In this document: in pieces, positions 8,426 through 20,448 of the stretch
Layout: every line of letters starts with the position of its first letter
Numbering within the stretch: the first letter of the stretch is position 1
Source: Ganoderma boninense
Lineage: Eukaryota > Basidiomycota > Agaricomycetes > Polyporales > Polyporaceae
Reading direction: 5' to 3'
NCBI GenBank assembly: GCA_002900995.3
Contig: CM035305.1
Span: 372,001 to 436,000, forward strand
Length of the DNA stretch: 64,000 nucleotides
Program-made: the position numbers and the translations under genes
Notes under the pieces: generated by a model
The model's database searches: none
The model's input: the letters and a program-made list of their open reading frames with translations, nothing else
What the model was told of the DNA's origin: nothing

Positions 8426-10434
8426 TATGGTGGGCCCTGGGTACACGTTGCTGGCGAAACAGTTCGATGTCTCCGTCGACAATGTCACCTCCTCCTTTGG
8501 TTTCATCCTCCTCGGCCTCGGGACGTTCATGTAAGTCTGACTACCATCACTTCCGTACGGCGGATGAATCTCTCACTGTCGCGCAGGCTCGCGCAGAATG
8601 CACTCGCGGTCAAGTTTGGCCACCGCATCGTTTATCTAGTATCGGTTTCGCTGGTATGTAACGCGTGCCGCTTGCATAGCATTTCGCTCAAATCACACCC
8701 AGATGTTCATATCCTGCATCTGGTGTGCTCTGAGCCCCAATCTCGCCTCCATCCGCGCTTCGCGCCTCTTTCAAGGCTTTGGCATGTCTGCACTGCAGAG
8801 GTATGCGCATGCCTACACTCAATGATTGAAAGTTTCCACTGATAAGTTCTCCTCAACAGTCTCGTCGCCTCCACACTCGAGCAAATATACTGGTAAGCTT
8901 CGACTCAAGCTTACCCTCCACCCTCGCTCATCGCTGTTCGCAGCGTCCACGAACGCGGGTCCCGTGCGGTCATATGGAGTTTCGCCATCATGGCAGGGAT
9001 CACGCTGTAAGTGCGTGTCGCATTCAGTCGCACCTGCCTGACCATGGTTGCAGAGGACCCCTCATCTGCAGCTATGTGATCCAGAACATGTCCTGGCAGT
9101 TCGGATTCTGGTTCGTCAGCATCCCACTCGGGCTGAACGGGATCGCCGTGTTTTTCTTCGTCCCGGAGGTGGGTATATGCGCTCCTCGTGATGCAATACT
9201 CTCGTCATGATACCTCGCAGACAACGTTCGACCGCGAGGCTGCCATGAAGCGTCAGAAGAAGAAGCGGGATATCGACTCCGGTAGCATGGAGAAGGAAGT
9301 TCCGGACGCAGAGGTTGAGAGCGTCGGACAGTCCTCTCCAGCTCCTCACCCCGCACCGCCCAGTTACATCTCGACGCTGAGAATTTGGAACGGGATGTTC
9401 ACAGACGAAAGTATCTGGACGATATTCCTCAGGCCGTTCCCATTCCTTCTATCGCCAGTGGTAAGCCGTCCCAATATCCATATCCTCTGACCTTCCATTC
9501 TGATAGGGAAGCCTACATGTCAACAGACCTGGTTCTTGTTCCTGGCACACGGGTTGCAGACGGTCTGGCTGAGTAAGTAACGCGGCATTAGAAGACGTGT
9601 ACAAGCGGGCTCTGACGGCCACTCAGGTCTCGTCCCGCTCTGCTCGTCGACGATCTTCACTCTAGAGTATGACTTCAACGCCACCCAAATTGTACGCGTC
9701 TCTCGTCCGCCCGTGGTATGTTCTGACTGAACGATATGCACAGGGCTTGACCAACCTCGGCGGATTAGTGGGGATCGTGCTCGCCATGGCCATCTCGAGT
9801 CCCCTGAACGACTGGGGAGTCGTGTGGATGGCCAAGCGCAACCGCGGGATCTACGAGCCCGAGTTCCGCCTCGTCTTCATGCTGAGCATGCTCTTCGGCG
9901 TGTTCGGCTACGTCGGGTGGGCCGTCGGGAACGACCACCGCATGCCCTGGATCGGCGCCGTCGCGTGCATCACGTACGTCCTTTCTCTTCCTGGTTCCTG
10001 GCCCTTCTCCTATTCCATCTCTGACGCACCCGCCAGGATGCTGAACTTCAGCATGGTCGTGTCGGGCTCGGCGGCGGTGACGTACCTGCTCGACACGCAC
10101 CGCGCGAACGCGCTGCACATCCTCGCGCTCAGCAACTTCGGGAAGAACATGGTGCTCTACGCGTCCACGTTCTTCGCGAACGGCATCATCCTCTCGCACG
10201 GGGTCAAGACGTCCCTCCTCATCCTCGGGGGCTGCCAGGCGCTCTGCTGGGCCGCGTCGGTCCCGATGTTCGTGTGCGGGAAGCGCGTGCGGTCGTATGT
10301 GAGTATCTTCATCGTCGCAGTGTTGTGGTAAGACTGATCAACCGTCGCCGGTCACCGCATAGATCGCTCGCCACCCTCAACTGTTCCAAGGAGAACTTCC
10401 GACGTCCGAGTTTCCGAAGAGTGGGACACTGTGA
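8426..10434 (+). pseudogene. MFS transporter, 3' part of a gene split by element 1
   Basis: The frame begins in mid-exon next to the element end (GYTLLAKQFDVSVDNVTSSF) and runs through about eleven further exons with intact splice sites. Successive exons encode the usual MFS blocks: FGHRIVYL, ASRLFQGFGMSAL, VHERGSRAV, SYVIQNMSWQFGFW, the central loop, WFLFLAHGLQTVWL, GLTNLGGLVGIVL, a long exon with DWGVVWM and YVGWAVGND, and the last helices. The end is SGTL stop. The intact paralogue at 55535-58294 shows that the missing part is the N-terminal cytosolic region and the first part of helix 1. The family is that of fungal drug/polyamine proton antiporters at the plasma membrane. Open frame and splice sites imply a recent break. 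Confidence 0.85.
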
Positions 10435-10843
10435 GCTCAGCAGTTCACATCCTAATACTATGAACTTTTCGGCCCCCGGTACACTCCTCGACTATGTACC
10501 TCGTCTGTTCATTAAGTGCAGTGAAGGCATCATTTGTGGATACAGGCTCTAGTACATTATCGGGATCAGTGTCAGGGACTCTACACGCAAACTGGAGGGG
10601 CAACGTGACTTGGGAGGAGGCTTCGCCTTTAATTCCCTCAGTCTGGCGTTTATCATGTTTCGTAGGACTGTTCACTGCCTAACTCGTTCGGAGCATTACA
10701 TAAGTGTTCCATGGACCGGATGCCAGTCTCATTAATTCTCTCGCCTCTTGCGCATACTTACACCATTACGCCTCTCCCTATTACCACAGTAGTCGATGAT
10801 TCATTTGCATCTTTCCCGGACCCGGATTCGTACAAGTCACTGC

Positions 10844-11096
10844 TTACCCATCCTGACCACCTCCTCGTCCCAAGTCAGTATGGTCCATGATCCCGTCCAG
10901 GCGGTCCTCTACCCGATCCGCCAGGCCCTCTGCGACCTCGAGCCGCTTGAGGAGCGCGGCGGGGTTCTCGGGGTTGGACTCGTCGGCGTCCTCCGCGAGG
11001 AGCTTCGGTAGGAGGGCGATGTCCGCTTCGAGGGACGGCTGCTGATTGGCGGGGGTGCCGTTTTGCGAGCGGGTCAGTGGGGGCAGACGAGGACAT
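10844..11096 (-). pseudogene. Small coiled-coil-type ORF, probably frameshifted
   Basis: On the minus strand, SLEADIALLPKLLAEDADE followed by NPENPAALLKRLEVAEGLADRVEDRLDGI looks like a real small amphipathic helical protein, similar in style to short conserved fungal coiled-coil proteins. The obvious start MSSSAPTDPL at 11096 is in another frame; a one-base change near GACCCGCTCGC would join them. Either a relic or a sequence error. Function unknown. Confidence 0.35.
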
Positions 11097-11337
11097 GATT
11101 CGGGAGGACGCAGGACGGGATGCAATGGACTCAGGAGTTGCTGATTCTGAAGGGGAGATGACGGACGCTTCAACGGGTCAGAGGAGATGTGTTACGTAAG
11201 GAATCCACGGAGTGCAAGCTTCAACTATTTGACAGAGCTCTGTTAGACTACTTCAACTGACCACTTGTCTCCGAAGCATGCAGTTAGGTATGAAACTCTT
11301 CAACTTGTAGAGTGTGGTTTGTCTTCTGTGTGCTGAC

Positions 11338-11972
11338 CGTATGTTATATTTGTGGCAGGAATGGGCTCAAACCGAGCTAGCCAGTGGGCCGCAACCCCGA
11401 TTGGACTTCGATGTCTTCCGCTTGATCTGCGACAGCCTGTATGAGGTCTCCAATGTCCTCACCTTCGTCCTCATCTGCTCTACCTCGAGGAACGGTGGGT
11501 CACACCGCCGTCTCAGGATGTCGCCTGTCGTCCTGTCAGGGCCCGACTCCGTCGACAAGTTTCACAGATCTTTGCCGATCCCGCCTCCCGTGCCGAGGAC
11601 CTATACGGACTTTCGCTCCATCGCAACATGTACCACGCTGCAAGTCATGACCCCCACTGCGTCGACTACGTTGTTGCCATACTGGAGGTAGCCATGCGCC
11701 TTCAGTTTCTCTCATTTACAACAGCTCTCGGCCACTCCGCATGCACCACCGTCGCAAAGATAACCACCCTGCGAGAACTAAATGTACGTTCTGATAGGGA
11801 CCATTATCTTCTCTGGAGCCGTCACTATATTCCTCAACAGCCGAAGGCTTTGAAACACCTTCTATTTGGTCTCCCCTCTGATACCTCCGAATCGCGAGCG
11901 CAGAAGTACTACCGCGCCTCGCCCGACACGGGCTGCTGCCAGTGCACGAGCTCCATTGAGATTCCTATATGA
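11338..11972 (+). pseudogene. Degraded F-box-like gene copy
   Basis: PRLDFDVFRLICDSLYEVSNVLTFVLICS matches the F-box of the array genes, as does RRLRMSPVVLSGPDSVDKFHR. A small deletion then shifts the frame; the continuation FADPASRAEDLYGLSL and ILEVAMRLQFLSFTTAL is readable in the next frame and fades after TTLRELNV. Introns and the second exon are missing. It lies upstream of the S33 gene, separate from the main array. Confidence 0.8.
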
Positions 11973-12843
11973 ACGATTGACTGCATACGTTTGGTGAGTG
12001 AATCTTTTTTAGAACTGTATCGTATTCATGAGTCCACGCAGCGTATGAACTGTAGTGCGCATACAGCATGCCTTGCACTGGTGACGAGTCCCGCTCGTCC
12101 CCACACTCAAAACTCCTTCTAAGGGTGCCCGAGCTCTGACAACAAATCGACCCTCTAACACGTTTTGGTACGACAGTCCCGTTCTCCATCCATTGGAAAG
12201 AAACACTCGGCCTCACAAAATGAGCATCGTTGTTGCGAACGCTACTTCCGTCCTCGGCGCCGATCCTAGCGCGTATCTACAAACGACCGAACTTTGGAAC
12301 AACGGAGGAGTCGAGCGCCGTTGTCATGTGCCCTCTGCTCAAACTCTGCGAGTTGGGCAGTTTCTACATCCAGATGATTAGCAAGTCGTCCTCCGCCACA
12401 AACGGAACGCCCAACTATGGCCTGACTCGTTGCCGCCTCCTTCATCATCATCTGGCCTTCGTCCGCCACAACCGCCCTGCCAAGTTCCCAAGTGTTTACA
12501 TCACCGAAAAGACGATCGCCTGCGGCTCGCCGTCTCTCGCCGCACTTTGCCTTGACTTGTCGTCTCGTCGACATCTGCGCCTCCGAGTCTGGCATGGGAC
12601 GTTCGTCGGTCCCGGCATGTAGCCCCCGTATGTTTCGTTGACTGGCGTATCGTGGTGCCTGGCGCATATAGCTCCCCCAATACCAACCCCATACACCGCG
12701 CTGTGCCACATCCGCAGTGCGCCTCCGCTTGCGCAGCTGTATGCGTCATTGTAGCATCGGTTATGTCGAGGTAGGCGTCAGAACAAGCACACTAGCGTAT
12801 ATAACCCTCACACGCGCCCAAACACAAAATGACAGGGCCCACA
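11973..12843. other. Spacer without recognised gene
   Basis: Only short frames with no family resemblance. This is the 5' flank of the peptidase gene; I see no confident promoter motif. Confidence 0.4.
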
Positions 12844-15508
12844 ATGAAGTCCCCCTTCCTTCCCGCATCTGTTCTGCTCTTGGCTTTACGATCTGTTCGC
12901 GCCTTCGCCATCGACCACAGGGATTGCAACGGGGTGAGTGCTTGGAGACTCTCTCTGCCTGTTGTCCCCAGATCTGACTCCCAACTTGAACACATACTAG
13001 GACAGTGCTAATGCGTCTACATCTACGATTCAATGGGGTCCTTGCGACCCGTCTATCGTCGCCGACCCGTCTCTCTCCTGCGGCTTCTTCGAGATCCCCA
13101 TCGACTACCATAACCCAGCGGCGGGCCAGGGCCGCATCGCCGTCATCAAGGCAAATGCAACTCGAAGTCATGAGCGCCGTGGAACCTTCTTCGCGAATCC
13201 AGGCAAGTACGCGCGCGAAATGATCGTACGTAGAGTCGCGCTGATTGCCTGTCGTCGTCGCAGGTGGACCCGGCTCGTCTGGACTGCAAGTGCTGGGCTC
13301 TGCCCCCATCGCGAACTACCTCCTCAACGTGACCGGGGGATTCTACGACATCGTCAGCTGGGACCCTCGTGGCGTCGGCCCGCTATCATTGTAAGCCGTC
13401 ACTCAGTATTGAAGGCGTAAGGAGCACCAGCACTGACACTAATATTACGTCTGTCGGGTACTAGCCCAGGAGACGTGTACTGCTTCGACAGCGTCGACGA
13501 ATACGACGCATTCTTCAACGGCACGATCGAGCTCAGCGGGATCGAGATGACCGGGAACTTTACCGACCAGGCCGACATCGACGCGCTCCTTGCACAGGCG
13601 GGCACGATGCAGCGCAAGTACGTGGAGCTCGGGAGGCGCTGCCAGCAGCATTCCGACGGCAAGTACCTCAGGTACATCGGGACTGCCGCCACGGCGCGCG
13701 ATCTCGTCGCGCTCGCCGACGCGTTGGACGGCCCTGCGGCCCCGATCAACTATTACGGGATCTCGTACGGCACCATTCTCGGGTCGTGGTGGGTCAATAG
13801 TACGTGGTCGCTGTTCAGTGTTTCCCCTCGAACCCGGACGGATGGTTGACTGGTGATCTCGGTTCCAGTGTTCCCGGATGTGCGTGTCTTGTCTTGTCCT
13901 CCATGCGAATGCGCGCAAGGCCAAAACTAAAACTGACGTTTTGCTTCAGCGCGTCGGCCGAGTCATCCTAGACGGCGTGATCGACCCCCAGTTCTTCGGA
14001 TCTGTCCAGCTTTCTCTGGTACGAGGCTCGAACTTGGGGATATATATACATACAAACCGCAAGCACAAGCTGACCGTCGCCACCTTGACCTTTCCAGGGC
14101 TGGCAGCACCAGCTGCAGGATGCGGACGACATCTACTACGGACTCATCACCGGCTGCGCCCTCGCGGGGCCGGCAGGCTGCGCGCTCAGTACCTCACAAG
14201 GACAGTCTCCCGCCGACCTCGATCAGACCGTCCAGACTGTGCTCGGCATGGCTCATGACGCGGCGCGGAAGAACTCGTCTGTGCCCCTGACCTCTGGCCA
14301 GCTGCGAAGTGAGTCGTCCTCGTCCGCCGTCAACTTGAACTTGTGGCATACACAATCTCGGTATTATGTGCTAACTGGTTGGCACGCTAGCTGCGCTGTA
14401 CTCGTACATGTACTGGCCGACGCAGTGGGAAAATCTGACGAACAGCGTGTTCCCCGAGGTACTCCAGATTGTCGACGCGGAGAGCCAAGGGAGCACTAGC
14501 AGCAACGTCACCAAGCGGCGGTCTCAATCGTTCAGCCGAAGGCACGTTTACCTCACATTATTCACCTGGCCCCGCTGACGGTAGCCTGTTCCATGCGGCG
14601 ATGCAGCTTGGTAAAGCGCGCAGAGAACGACACAACGCTATACACCACCTCTGCGATCATGTGCGCGGACGGCAAGGACCGGGGGAACGTCACCATGGCC
14701 GACATTTTCAACGAGATCATCTCCGCCTCGCGAAACATCTCGCACATGTGTACGTCTGCCCCCCCCCCCTTCCCCTTCCTACGCGCAAGTCAAGAAAAGC
14801 AAAACTCGGTAGAGTCTTACGTCCGCCGGACCACAGTTGCGTCACAGTGGCCGTCCAGCTCGTACATCTGCTCCCTGTGGCCGGAGCGCGCCGTCGAGCG
14901 GTACCAAGGGCCCTTCAACAAGACGCTTGCGAACCGGATCCTCGTGATAGGCAACACGGTGCGCGCATTCTTACCCTACCCTACCCGCTGCTGTATTCGT
15001 ATTCTCTGTTTCTGTTTCTGTTGTTATTGACGCAGCGACACTGACATCTGGGAGTGCAGTACGATCCTGTCACGCCGTTCTCCGGCGCGCAAGCTCTCGC
15101 CGGTGAATTGGGCGACTCGGCCAGGTTGGTCCGGATGGACGGCTTCGGCGTAAGTCCCTTTCATATACATATATACCATACCGATTCGTAAGTTTTGCTG
15201 ACCAACCAACCCGTACGTATCCCGGCGCCGCCTCGCATCGTAGCACACGACCGCAGCTGTCGGCGGCGCGTCGACGTGCATCAACGGTGTGCTCTTCGCA
15301 TACGCTGTGAACGGGACGGTAAGCCTTCTGGTCTTTTCTTCCTCGCCAGAAGATTGTCTCTCGTACTCGTACTTACACGGAGTTATATTTTTAGCTCCCC
15401 GAAGACAACGATACGGTGTGCGAGGTGGACGACGACTTCGAGATCTGGCCTGGGGTGAACACCAACATGATCTTGGGGAATATGACCGCCGGCTCTGGGC
15501 TCCCGTGA
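12844..15508 (+). CDS. Secreted S33-family peptidase (TAP-like alpha/beta hydrolase)
   Basis: The start ATG at 12844 gives a signal peptide (MKSPFLPASVLLLALRSVRA). Exons: 12844-12933, 13001-13202, 13264-13390, 13465-13799, 13869-13879, 13950-14018, 14098-14308, from 14391, to 14749, 14837-14958, 15060-15149, 15244-15318, 15395-15508; the junction near 14510-14610 is unresolved. Motifs: GGPGSSG oxyanion region, WDPRGVG, nucleophile elbow GISYGT, acid in IGNTYDPVTPF, catalytic His in DGFGHTT. This matches tripeptidyl-aminopeptidase-like S33 enzymes with the TAP C-terminal domain, which release short peptides outside the cell. Oddities: a GC-AG intron at 13203-13263 and an 11-base exon. Many N-glycosylation sites fit secretion. 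Confidence 0.88.
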
Positions 15509-15785
15509 AGGACACTGCCCCACACTGGCTCGGATCTTGTCCGAACTTGGACCTCTCTAAGCCTGCTACGCCACTGGGAGGCTATTGGTTGCGCGTTGAA
15601 GGTGCTACTCTACTTCCGATACTGGTAGCAACACACCCCTTCTAATTATGTATCTGTGCATCTGTGTGCATCCACTCCTCCCAAATTTCCTCCGACGCAC
15701 CCTCGAAAACCTCGTCCTCATCATTAATATTATGTCCGCTGGGATGGAAACACCAGCCAATCTCTCGGCGGCGTGCCTCATGGAG
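15509..15785. other. 3' flank of the peptidase gene
   Basis: No gene seen. It leads into a small duplicated piece of MFS gene. Confidence 0.4.
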
Positions 15786-15945
15786 GACTCGGCGGCGTGG
15801 TGCTGGGCGGCGTCGGTCCCGATGTTCGTGTTCGGGAAGCGCGTGCGACGGTCGTATGTGAGTGTCTCCATCGTGGCCATCGCTCTCCGATCGTTATCGC
15901 AAGACTAATACTGATAAATGGCCACCGGCCACGGAACACGCGCAG
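15786..15945 (+). pseudogene. Fragment of MFS transporter 3' end
   Basis: CWAASVPMFVFGKRVRRSY followed by a GTGAGT donor and intron-like sequence to CGCAG copies 10248-10362 of the upstream MFS gene (CWAASVPMFVCGKRVRSY, same donor). The intron is included, so this is a genomic duplication and not a retrocopy. It is too short to function. Confidence 0.75.
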
Positions 15946-16093
15946 TGTTAGCGACATGGCCTTCTGCGAGCAAGTTCATTAGACAATACACATACACATA
16001 AAGCCTGCATTGGTACTTGCATCATGGACCTGCGTCAGCGCTAAACATCTGGCTTTGCTCAGGGACGCGTCCGGCAAACTCCGGCACCGGAAC

Positions 16094-16108
16094 ACAAATA
16101 TTTGGGCA
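16094..16108 (+). promoter_or_regulatory. Shared F-box upstream element (ACAAATATTTGGGCA)
   Basis: Contains the perfect palindrome CAAATATTTG. It lies 346 bases before the ATG of the first intact array gene. The same 15 bases recur at similar distance before four other array genes. Confidence 0.6.
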
Positions 16109-16439
16109 TGGCTGTGTGGCCGCAGCTGACGGTCGCTGTGTCTTCCCTTCTGCTATGTACGTCTATTCTGTATGTAAGTACTTGTTTCTGGCATATCAAA
16201 CGGTCACACTGATAGGTAGGAGGATCATACTATAAAGGAAGGTGGCCGGCTCATGTACATCTCTCAGGCAGCACCGACTTCCAGTACGTGTCAGTGGTCA
16301 CCCGTTGCGCGACGCGAACTCCGGAAATCAGTCCCATTTAACAAGACCCCTCAGACCATTCGTATAGCTCACAAGGTCAGAAGGAAATCTTCGCATCAGA
16401 TACGTCTTGTTAAAGGACTGACAATATACAACTGCAGGC

Positions 16440-18100
16440 ATGCATCAAGCCAGTGTGGCTCTTCAGGCTCCTGAACAACCCCGATTGCACTTCGACATCC
16501 TACGTCTAGTTTGTAACTGGCTCACCGATGTTTCCGATGTCCTTTCCTTTGCACTCCTTTGCTCAGAGTTGACCGAAGACGCGTTTCGGCGACGTCTAAG
16601 CATGTCGCCCATCACTCTTTCAGACAACGAGGCGGTCCTCAGCCTCTACGCCTTCATATTCTCGAATCAACACTCTCGCGCCCCGCACATATACGGGCTT
16701 AGGATTCCCAGTCCGTATCTCTACGCGGACCAAGTTGTGGACCGCTGCATCTTTGATGAGCGTCTTGTGGCCATTTTGGAAGCGGCGGTGCACATCCAGT
16801 ATCTCCGCTTTCCAACCTCCGTCATGGATCCCGTATTCGACGCTGCCATGAGGATTCCTACGCTGCGCGAGCTCCACGCAGTCGCAGAGGACGGTCGCCG
16901 GGGACTATTCACCCGCCTCATCACCCTCCGGTCCCCGCTGCGGTCTCTATGCATCGAGGAATGCGACCCTATGGGCGACAATATCTCCGCGTTCACCCTG
17001 CACAAACACCTAGCCCACCTCGCGCCTACGCTCGAGGAACTCGACTTGGGCTTCTTCTCGCTCAACATCCGTCCCTCCTCCATCACGACGCAGTTCTCCG
17101 CCGTCAGGTCGCTCAGATTCAGGGCTGATTACATATCCTTCGACTTTCACCCGATGGCGATCCTCCTGCGCCTATTCCCGAACCTAGACGACACCCTTGT
17201 CCTGGGATCGTCCGGCACCATGTTCACAGACGAAGAGCTCTCTGCCCTGCGGGCACGCAGCGAGGAGGAGCAGAAGGCCCGTGGGTGGCCGCGACTCGAC
17301 CGCCTCGTCTGCGATGCCGAGTGGGCGATCGTGTATGCTATCCAGTGCCCCATTCGCCGCATGGACATCCGCATGCTGCGGTTGGATGGAAAATCGTATC
17401 TGATGGACACCCTTAGGACCAACTCCCCTGCACACCTCCACCTCACTGTCGGGCGGCTGCTGTCGCTCTCAGTTCGGGGTGTCCTAGATGGACTGTTCCC
17501 TGTGGAGGCCGCGGAGAGGCTGACGCACCTCGTCATCCTCATTGGGTTCAAGGTGTACAGCAAGTGGAGAGCGTACCTCAAGGGCAAGCGTATCCCGTGG
17601 ACCCGGCTCTTTGTGCGTGTCCTTTTTGCCTCCCTCCTCCCCGAAGCCCTCCGCTGACTTAAACGCGCCGTCTACTCCAGAAGGGAGTCGTCGGTTCGGT
17701 GGAACACCTACGTCCCACTCACCTCCGCATCATCTTGGACTGCACCGTCTACCAAGGCGTACCAGAATTCTTCCCGGACGGACATCTCGTCAACGCTGCG
17801 TACGAAGGCAAACTTCCCGACCTCTCATGTATCGCAGCGCGGCTGAGCGATACTATGCCCTCTCTCAAATATCTTTTCTTGGATGCTCGCGGCGAAATAC
17901 ACATAGCCCCAGAGGGAAACAATCGGGTGGCGGACGAGGACCAGGCGCCCCATAGGTGGGGCTTGCCGAAGGCATGGAGCTTCGTTCGCCGAGATCAGAG
18001 TGACCCCTCCGGGGACGTCGACGCAGCGTCGTCGGGCTCATGGACCGAGCTGACAGGAGAAGCCACGGAGAAGGTCATGGAAGAGGAGGAATTGCGCTAG
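16440..18100 (+). CDS. F-box/leucine-rich array gene 1
   Basis: Exons 16440-17612 and 17681-18100, phase-0 intron. The F-box-like segment is at residues ~15-60 (LHFDILRLVCNWLTDVSDVLSFALLCS...RRRLSMSP). After it come irregular leucine-rich blocks (IYGLRI, LRSPLRSL, LAPTLEELDL, TTQFSAVRSL, LLRLFPNLDDTL, LDRLVCDA). The second exon holds HLRPTHLRI, MPSLKYLFL and SWTELTGEA. Such proteins usually act as substrate receptors of SCF (Skp1-cullin-F-box) ubiquitin ligases; target unknown. Unlike its neighbours it stops at EEEELR and lacks the tiny last exon. CTGCAG stands just before GCATG, so a 5' untranslated intron is likely. Confidence 0.8.
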
Positions 18101-18301
18101 AGTTGAAGTTTCTTGTCCATTGGAGCGTCGGTGCTCATCTTACATGGGATCAAATACGGCAGTGGAGAGACGCGAATTGATTCTTGCGTATGGCTTTAAC
18201 CGTATTCCCATAGGCTCCATCCTGCGCGATGTCTTCTCACGCCTCGGCAGCCTCATTCTCCTAGTCGGTCTGCGAGCTGACCAGCGCTTTTGGTGTGCAA
18301 T

Positions 18302-18316
18302 ACAAATATTTGGGCA
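18302..18316 (+). promoter_or_regulatory. Shared F-box upstream element (ACAAATATTTGGGCA)
   Basis: Identical 15-base word 362 bases before the ATG of array gene 2; followed by TGGC as in the copy at 16094. Confidence 0.6.
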
Positions 18317-18663
18317 TGGCTCTTCTCGAGCGTCGCTGGTTCTCTAATCTCACGGGCAATGCGACTTCCGACCATCTTCTCCCTTTTTCCTCCGTCTGAA
18401 ACAACGGCATCTGCTTGTAAGCAATTTGCAGTCTAAGTATCACGTTGTGTATCACTCTCTAATGTTGAATTGCGACGCAGGCATCGTTAGAGCTGCTTTC
18501 ACGGTATATCATCAATAATCTGTCCCGCAACGGACGATCTCCGGAGATCATTGGAATCTGCTTAAGACGTCCATCAATAAGCCACCAAGGGCTTCCAGTA
18601 AGTCTGAATCAGTCAGGCTCTGAGAAACCGGATTCATGGTGGGCTTATATCACCGTTTAAAAG

Positions 18664-20448
18664 ATGCCCCGATTCGAAGCGGATCCGAGCCTTGTGCGAC
18701 CCCGGTTGAACTTCGATGTTCTACGTCTCGTGTGCCACTCGCTCGCTGATGTGTCTGACGTTCTTCGCTTCGCCCTCACGTGCTCTGCATTGGCAGAGGG
18801 CGCGTTCCAGCGACGTCTCAGAATGTCTCCCGTCGACTTGTCGAATGCCGGGCTGGTCTCCAGCTTCCACAGGTTCATCTTCGCCAACGAGGCTGCCCGC
18901 GCGCCATACATATATGGGCTCAAGCTCCCCGACACATCCAGGCTCCGCCGAGAAGATTCTACCGGCTCCCGCTTGCAAACTGTGCATGGCCAGCTTGTGG
19001 ACATTCTAGAGGCGGCAGTACCTCTGGAGTACATCTACTTTCCGACCACCCTTAACCTCGATCCCGTGCTCGCCGCGACGGCGAACATGACCTCCTTGCG
19101 CGAACTCCGCATAGGTTTTGCCGCATTTGGCTCCGATTCCAAGTGGAGTCCCTGGAAGCTTTTGAGCACCTTCCGGTCCCCACTCCGATCCCTCCGCATA
19201 GACTCTACCTACGACTCGGCCGACGAGGCGTTCTCTGTAGAGCTGATACACGACCGCCTAGCCAACTTTGCATCGACCCTCGAAGTCCTCGAGGTACACT
19301 CCATCGACTTCGACAACTCTCCGTCTCTTGTCACGACGCAATTCACTGCGCTGCGATCCTTCACGATTCAGTCCGTCCTCAATTGGAACGAGTACACGAT
19401 GGAGGTCCTTTTGCGACTATTCCCGAACCTAGACGAGACCCTCGCCCTGGGATATTTAGGTGTGATGGATATGGAACACAGTCACGAAGACCTGCGGGAG
19501 CGGAGCATGGAGGTACAGCAGACTCATGCTTGGTCAGGCCTCGATCACGTCGTTTGCGACGCCCGACTGGCCTTCCTGTTGGCGCTTCAATGCCCCATTC
19601 GCCAGATGCACATCACGGTGCTTCGCTTCTACGGGAGGGGACTATTAGGGACCATCCTTCGCCACAACTGTCCCCGACTCCTCCATCTCAGTCTGCTGTT
19701 CAACAATAGCTTGCGCGACTTGGATGATCTCTTCCCCAGTTCCGAGGAGGCTGTCCCTCTGACGCATCTCATCGTGTTCGTTGACGTCGAGGTCCGCGAG
19801 GGGCGGCACGGCGAGCCCACATCGATCCCTTGGAATCAGTTCAGGGTACGTCACAGTAACTAGCCTCCCCTGCTCTGTACCAGATGTCAACTCACGGCCG
19901 CCGCATCGATATCCATCTCAGGACAAGCTGCTCGAGTCAGTGGCGCATCTCCACCTCAAACACCTCCGCGTCGTCTTCCACTACACCGTCTGGCACCAGG
20001 CTACGCAGGACGCTTCCGCAAGACAGGAGCAAGACGCCATGTACACCGCGAGCGCAGCGGATCTTGACACCGTCGCGACGCGTGTCTTCGATGCGATTCC
20101 AACCGTCTGGAACGTCCTTCTGATGACCTGTGGCCATACGCACCAGTCTGTGCCCCGGCACGAAGCGCGGCCCGTCGTTCGGAAGACACTGAACAGGTGG
20201 CACGCGTCGAGGGTGTGGCGCTCCGCTGACCCCGTCGCTGAGGACCACCACCAAGACCTGTCAAACGCAAGGGCGTCCCCTGTCGCACTCAGCAGGGAAG
20301 CTGCCGAGAAGATCATAGCGCAGGAGGAGTTGCACCTGTCTCGTGACGAGGAGGTGGGTACATTCGTCCTTGCGAATTACAGGAGATAACCTCTGTGGTG
20401 CAGGAGATGGTACGACGGTGCGGCGACATTAATGGTAGGAGAGACTGA
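18664..20448 (+). CDS. F-box/leucine-rich array gene 2
   Basis: Three exons, 18664-19845, 19922-20353 and 20404-20448, all phase 0. The F-box is near the N-terminus (PRLNFDVLRLVCHSLADVSDVLRFALTCS). Blocks IYGLKLP, DILEAAVPLEYIYFPTT, LRSLRI, TTQFTALRSF, LLRLFPNLDETL and LTHLIVFVDVEV follow. The second exon carries HLHLKHLRVVFHYTV and LSRDEE. The tiny last exon encodes EMVRRCGDINGRRD and has counterparts in nearly all array members. It is the closest relative of the gene broken by element 2 (shared YIYFPTT and FANEAARAPYIYGLKLP). Predicted SCF adaptor. Confidence 0.83.

Noticed and set aside
12230..12760. Overlapping ORFs on both strands upstream of the peptidase
   Set aside because: No family resemblance, no consistent splice structure, and composition like spacer DNA.
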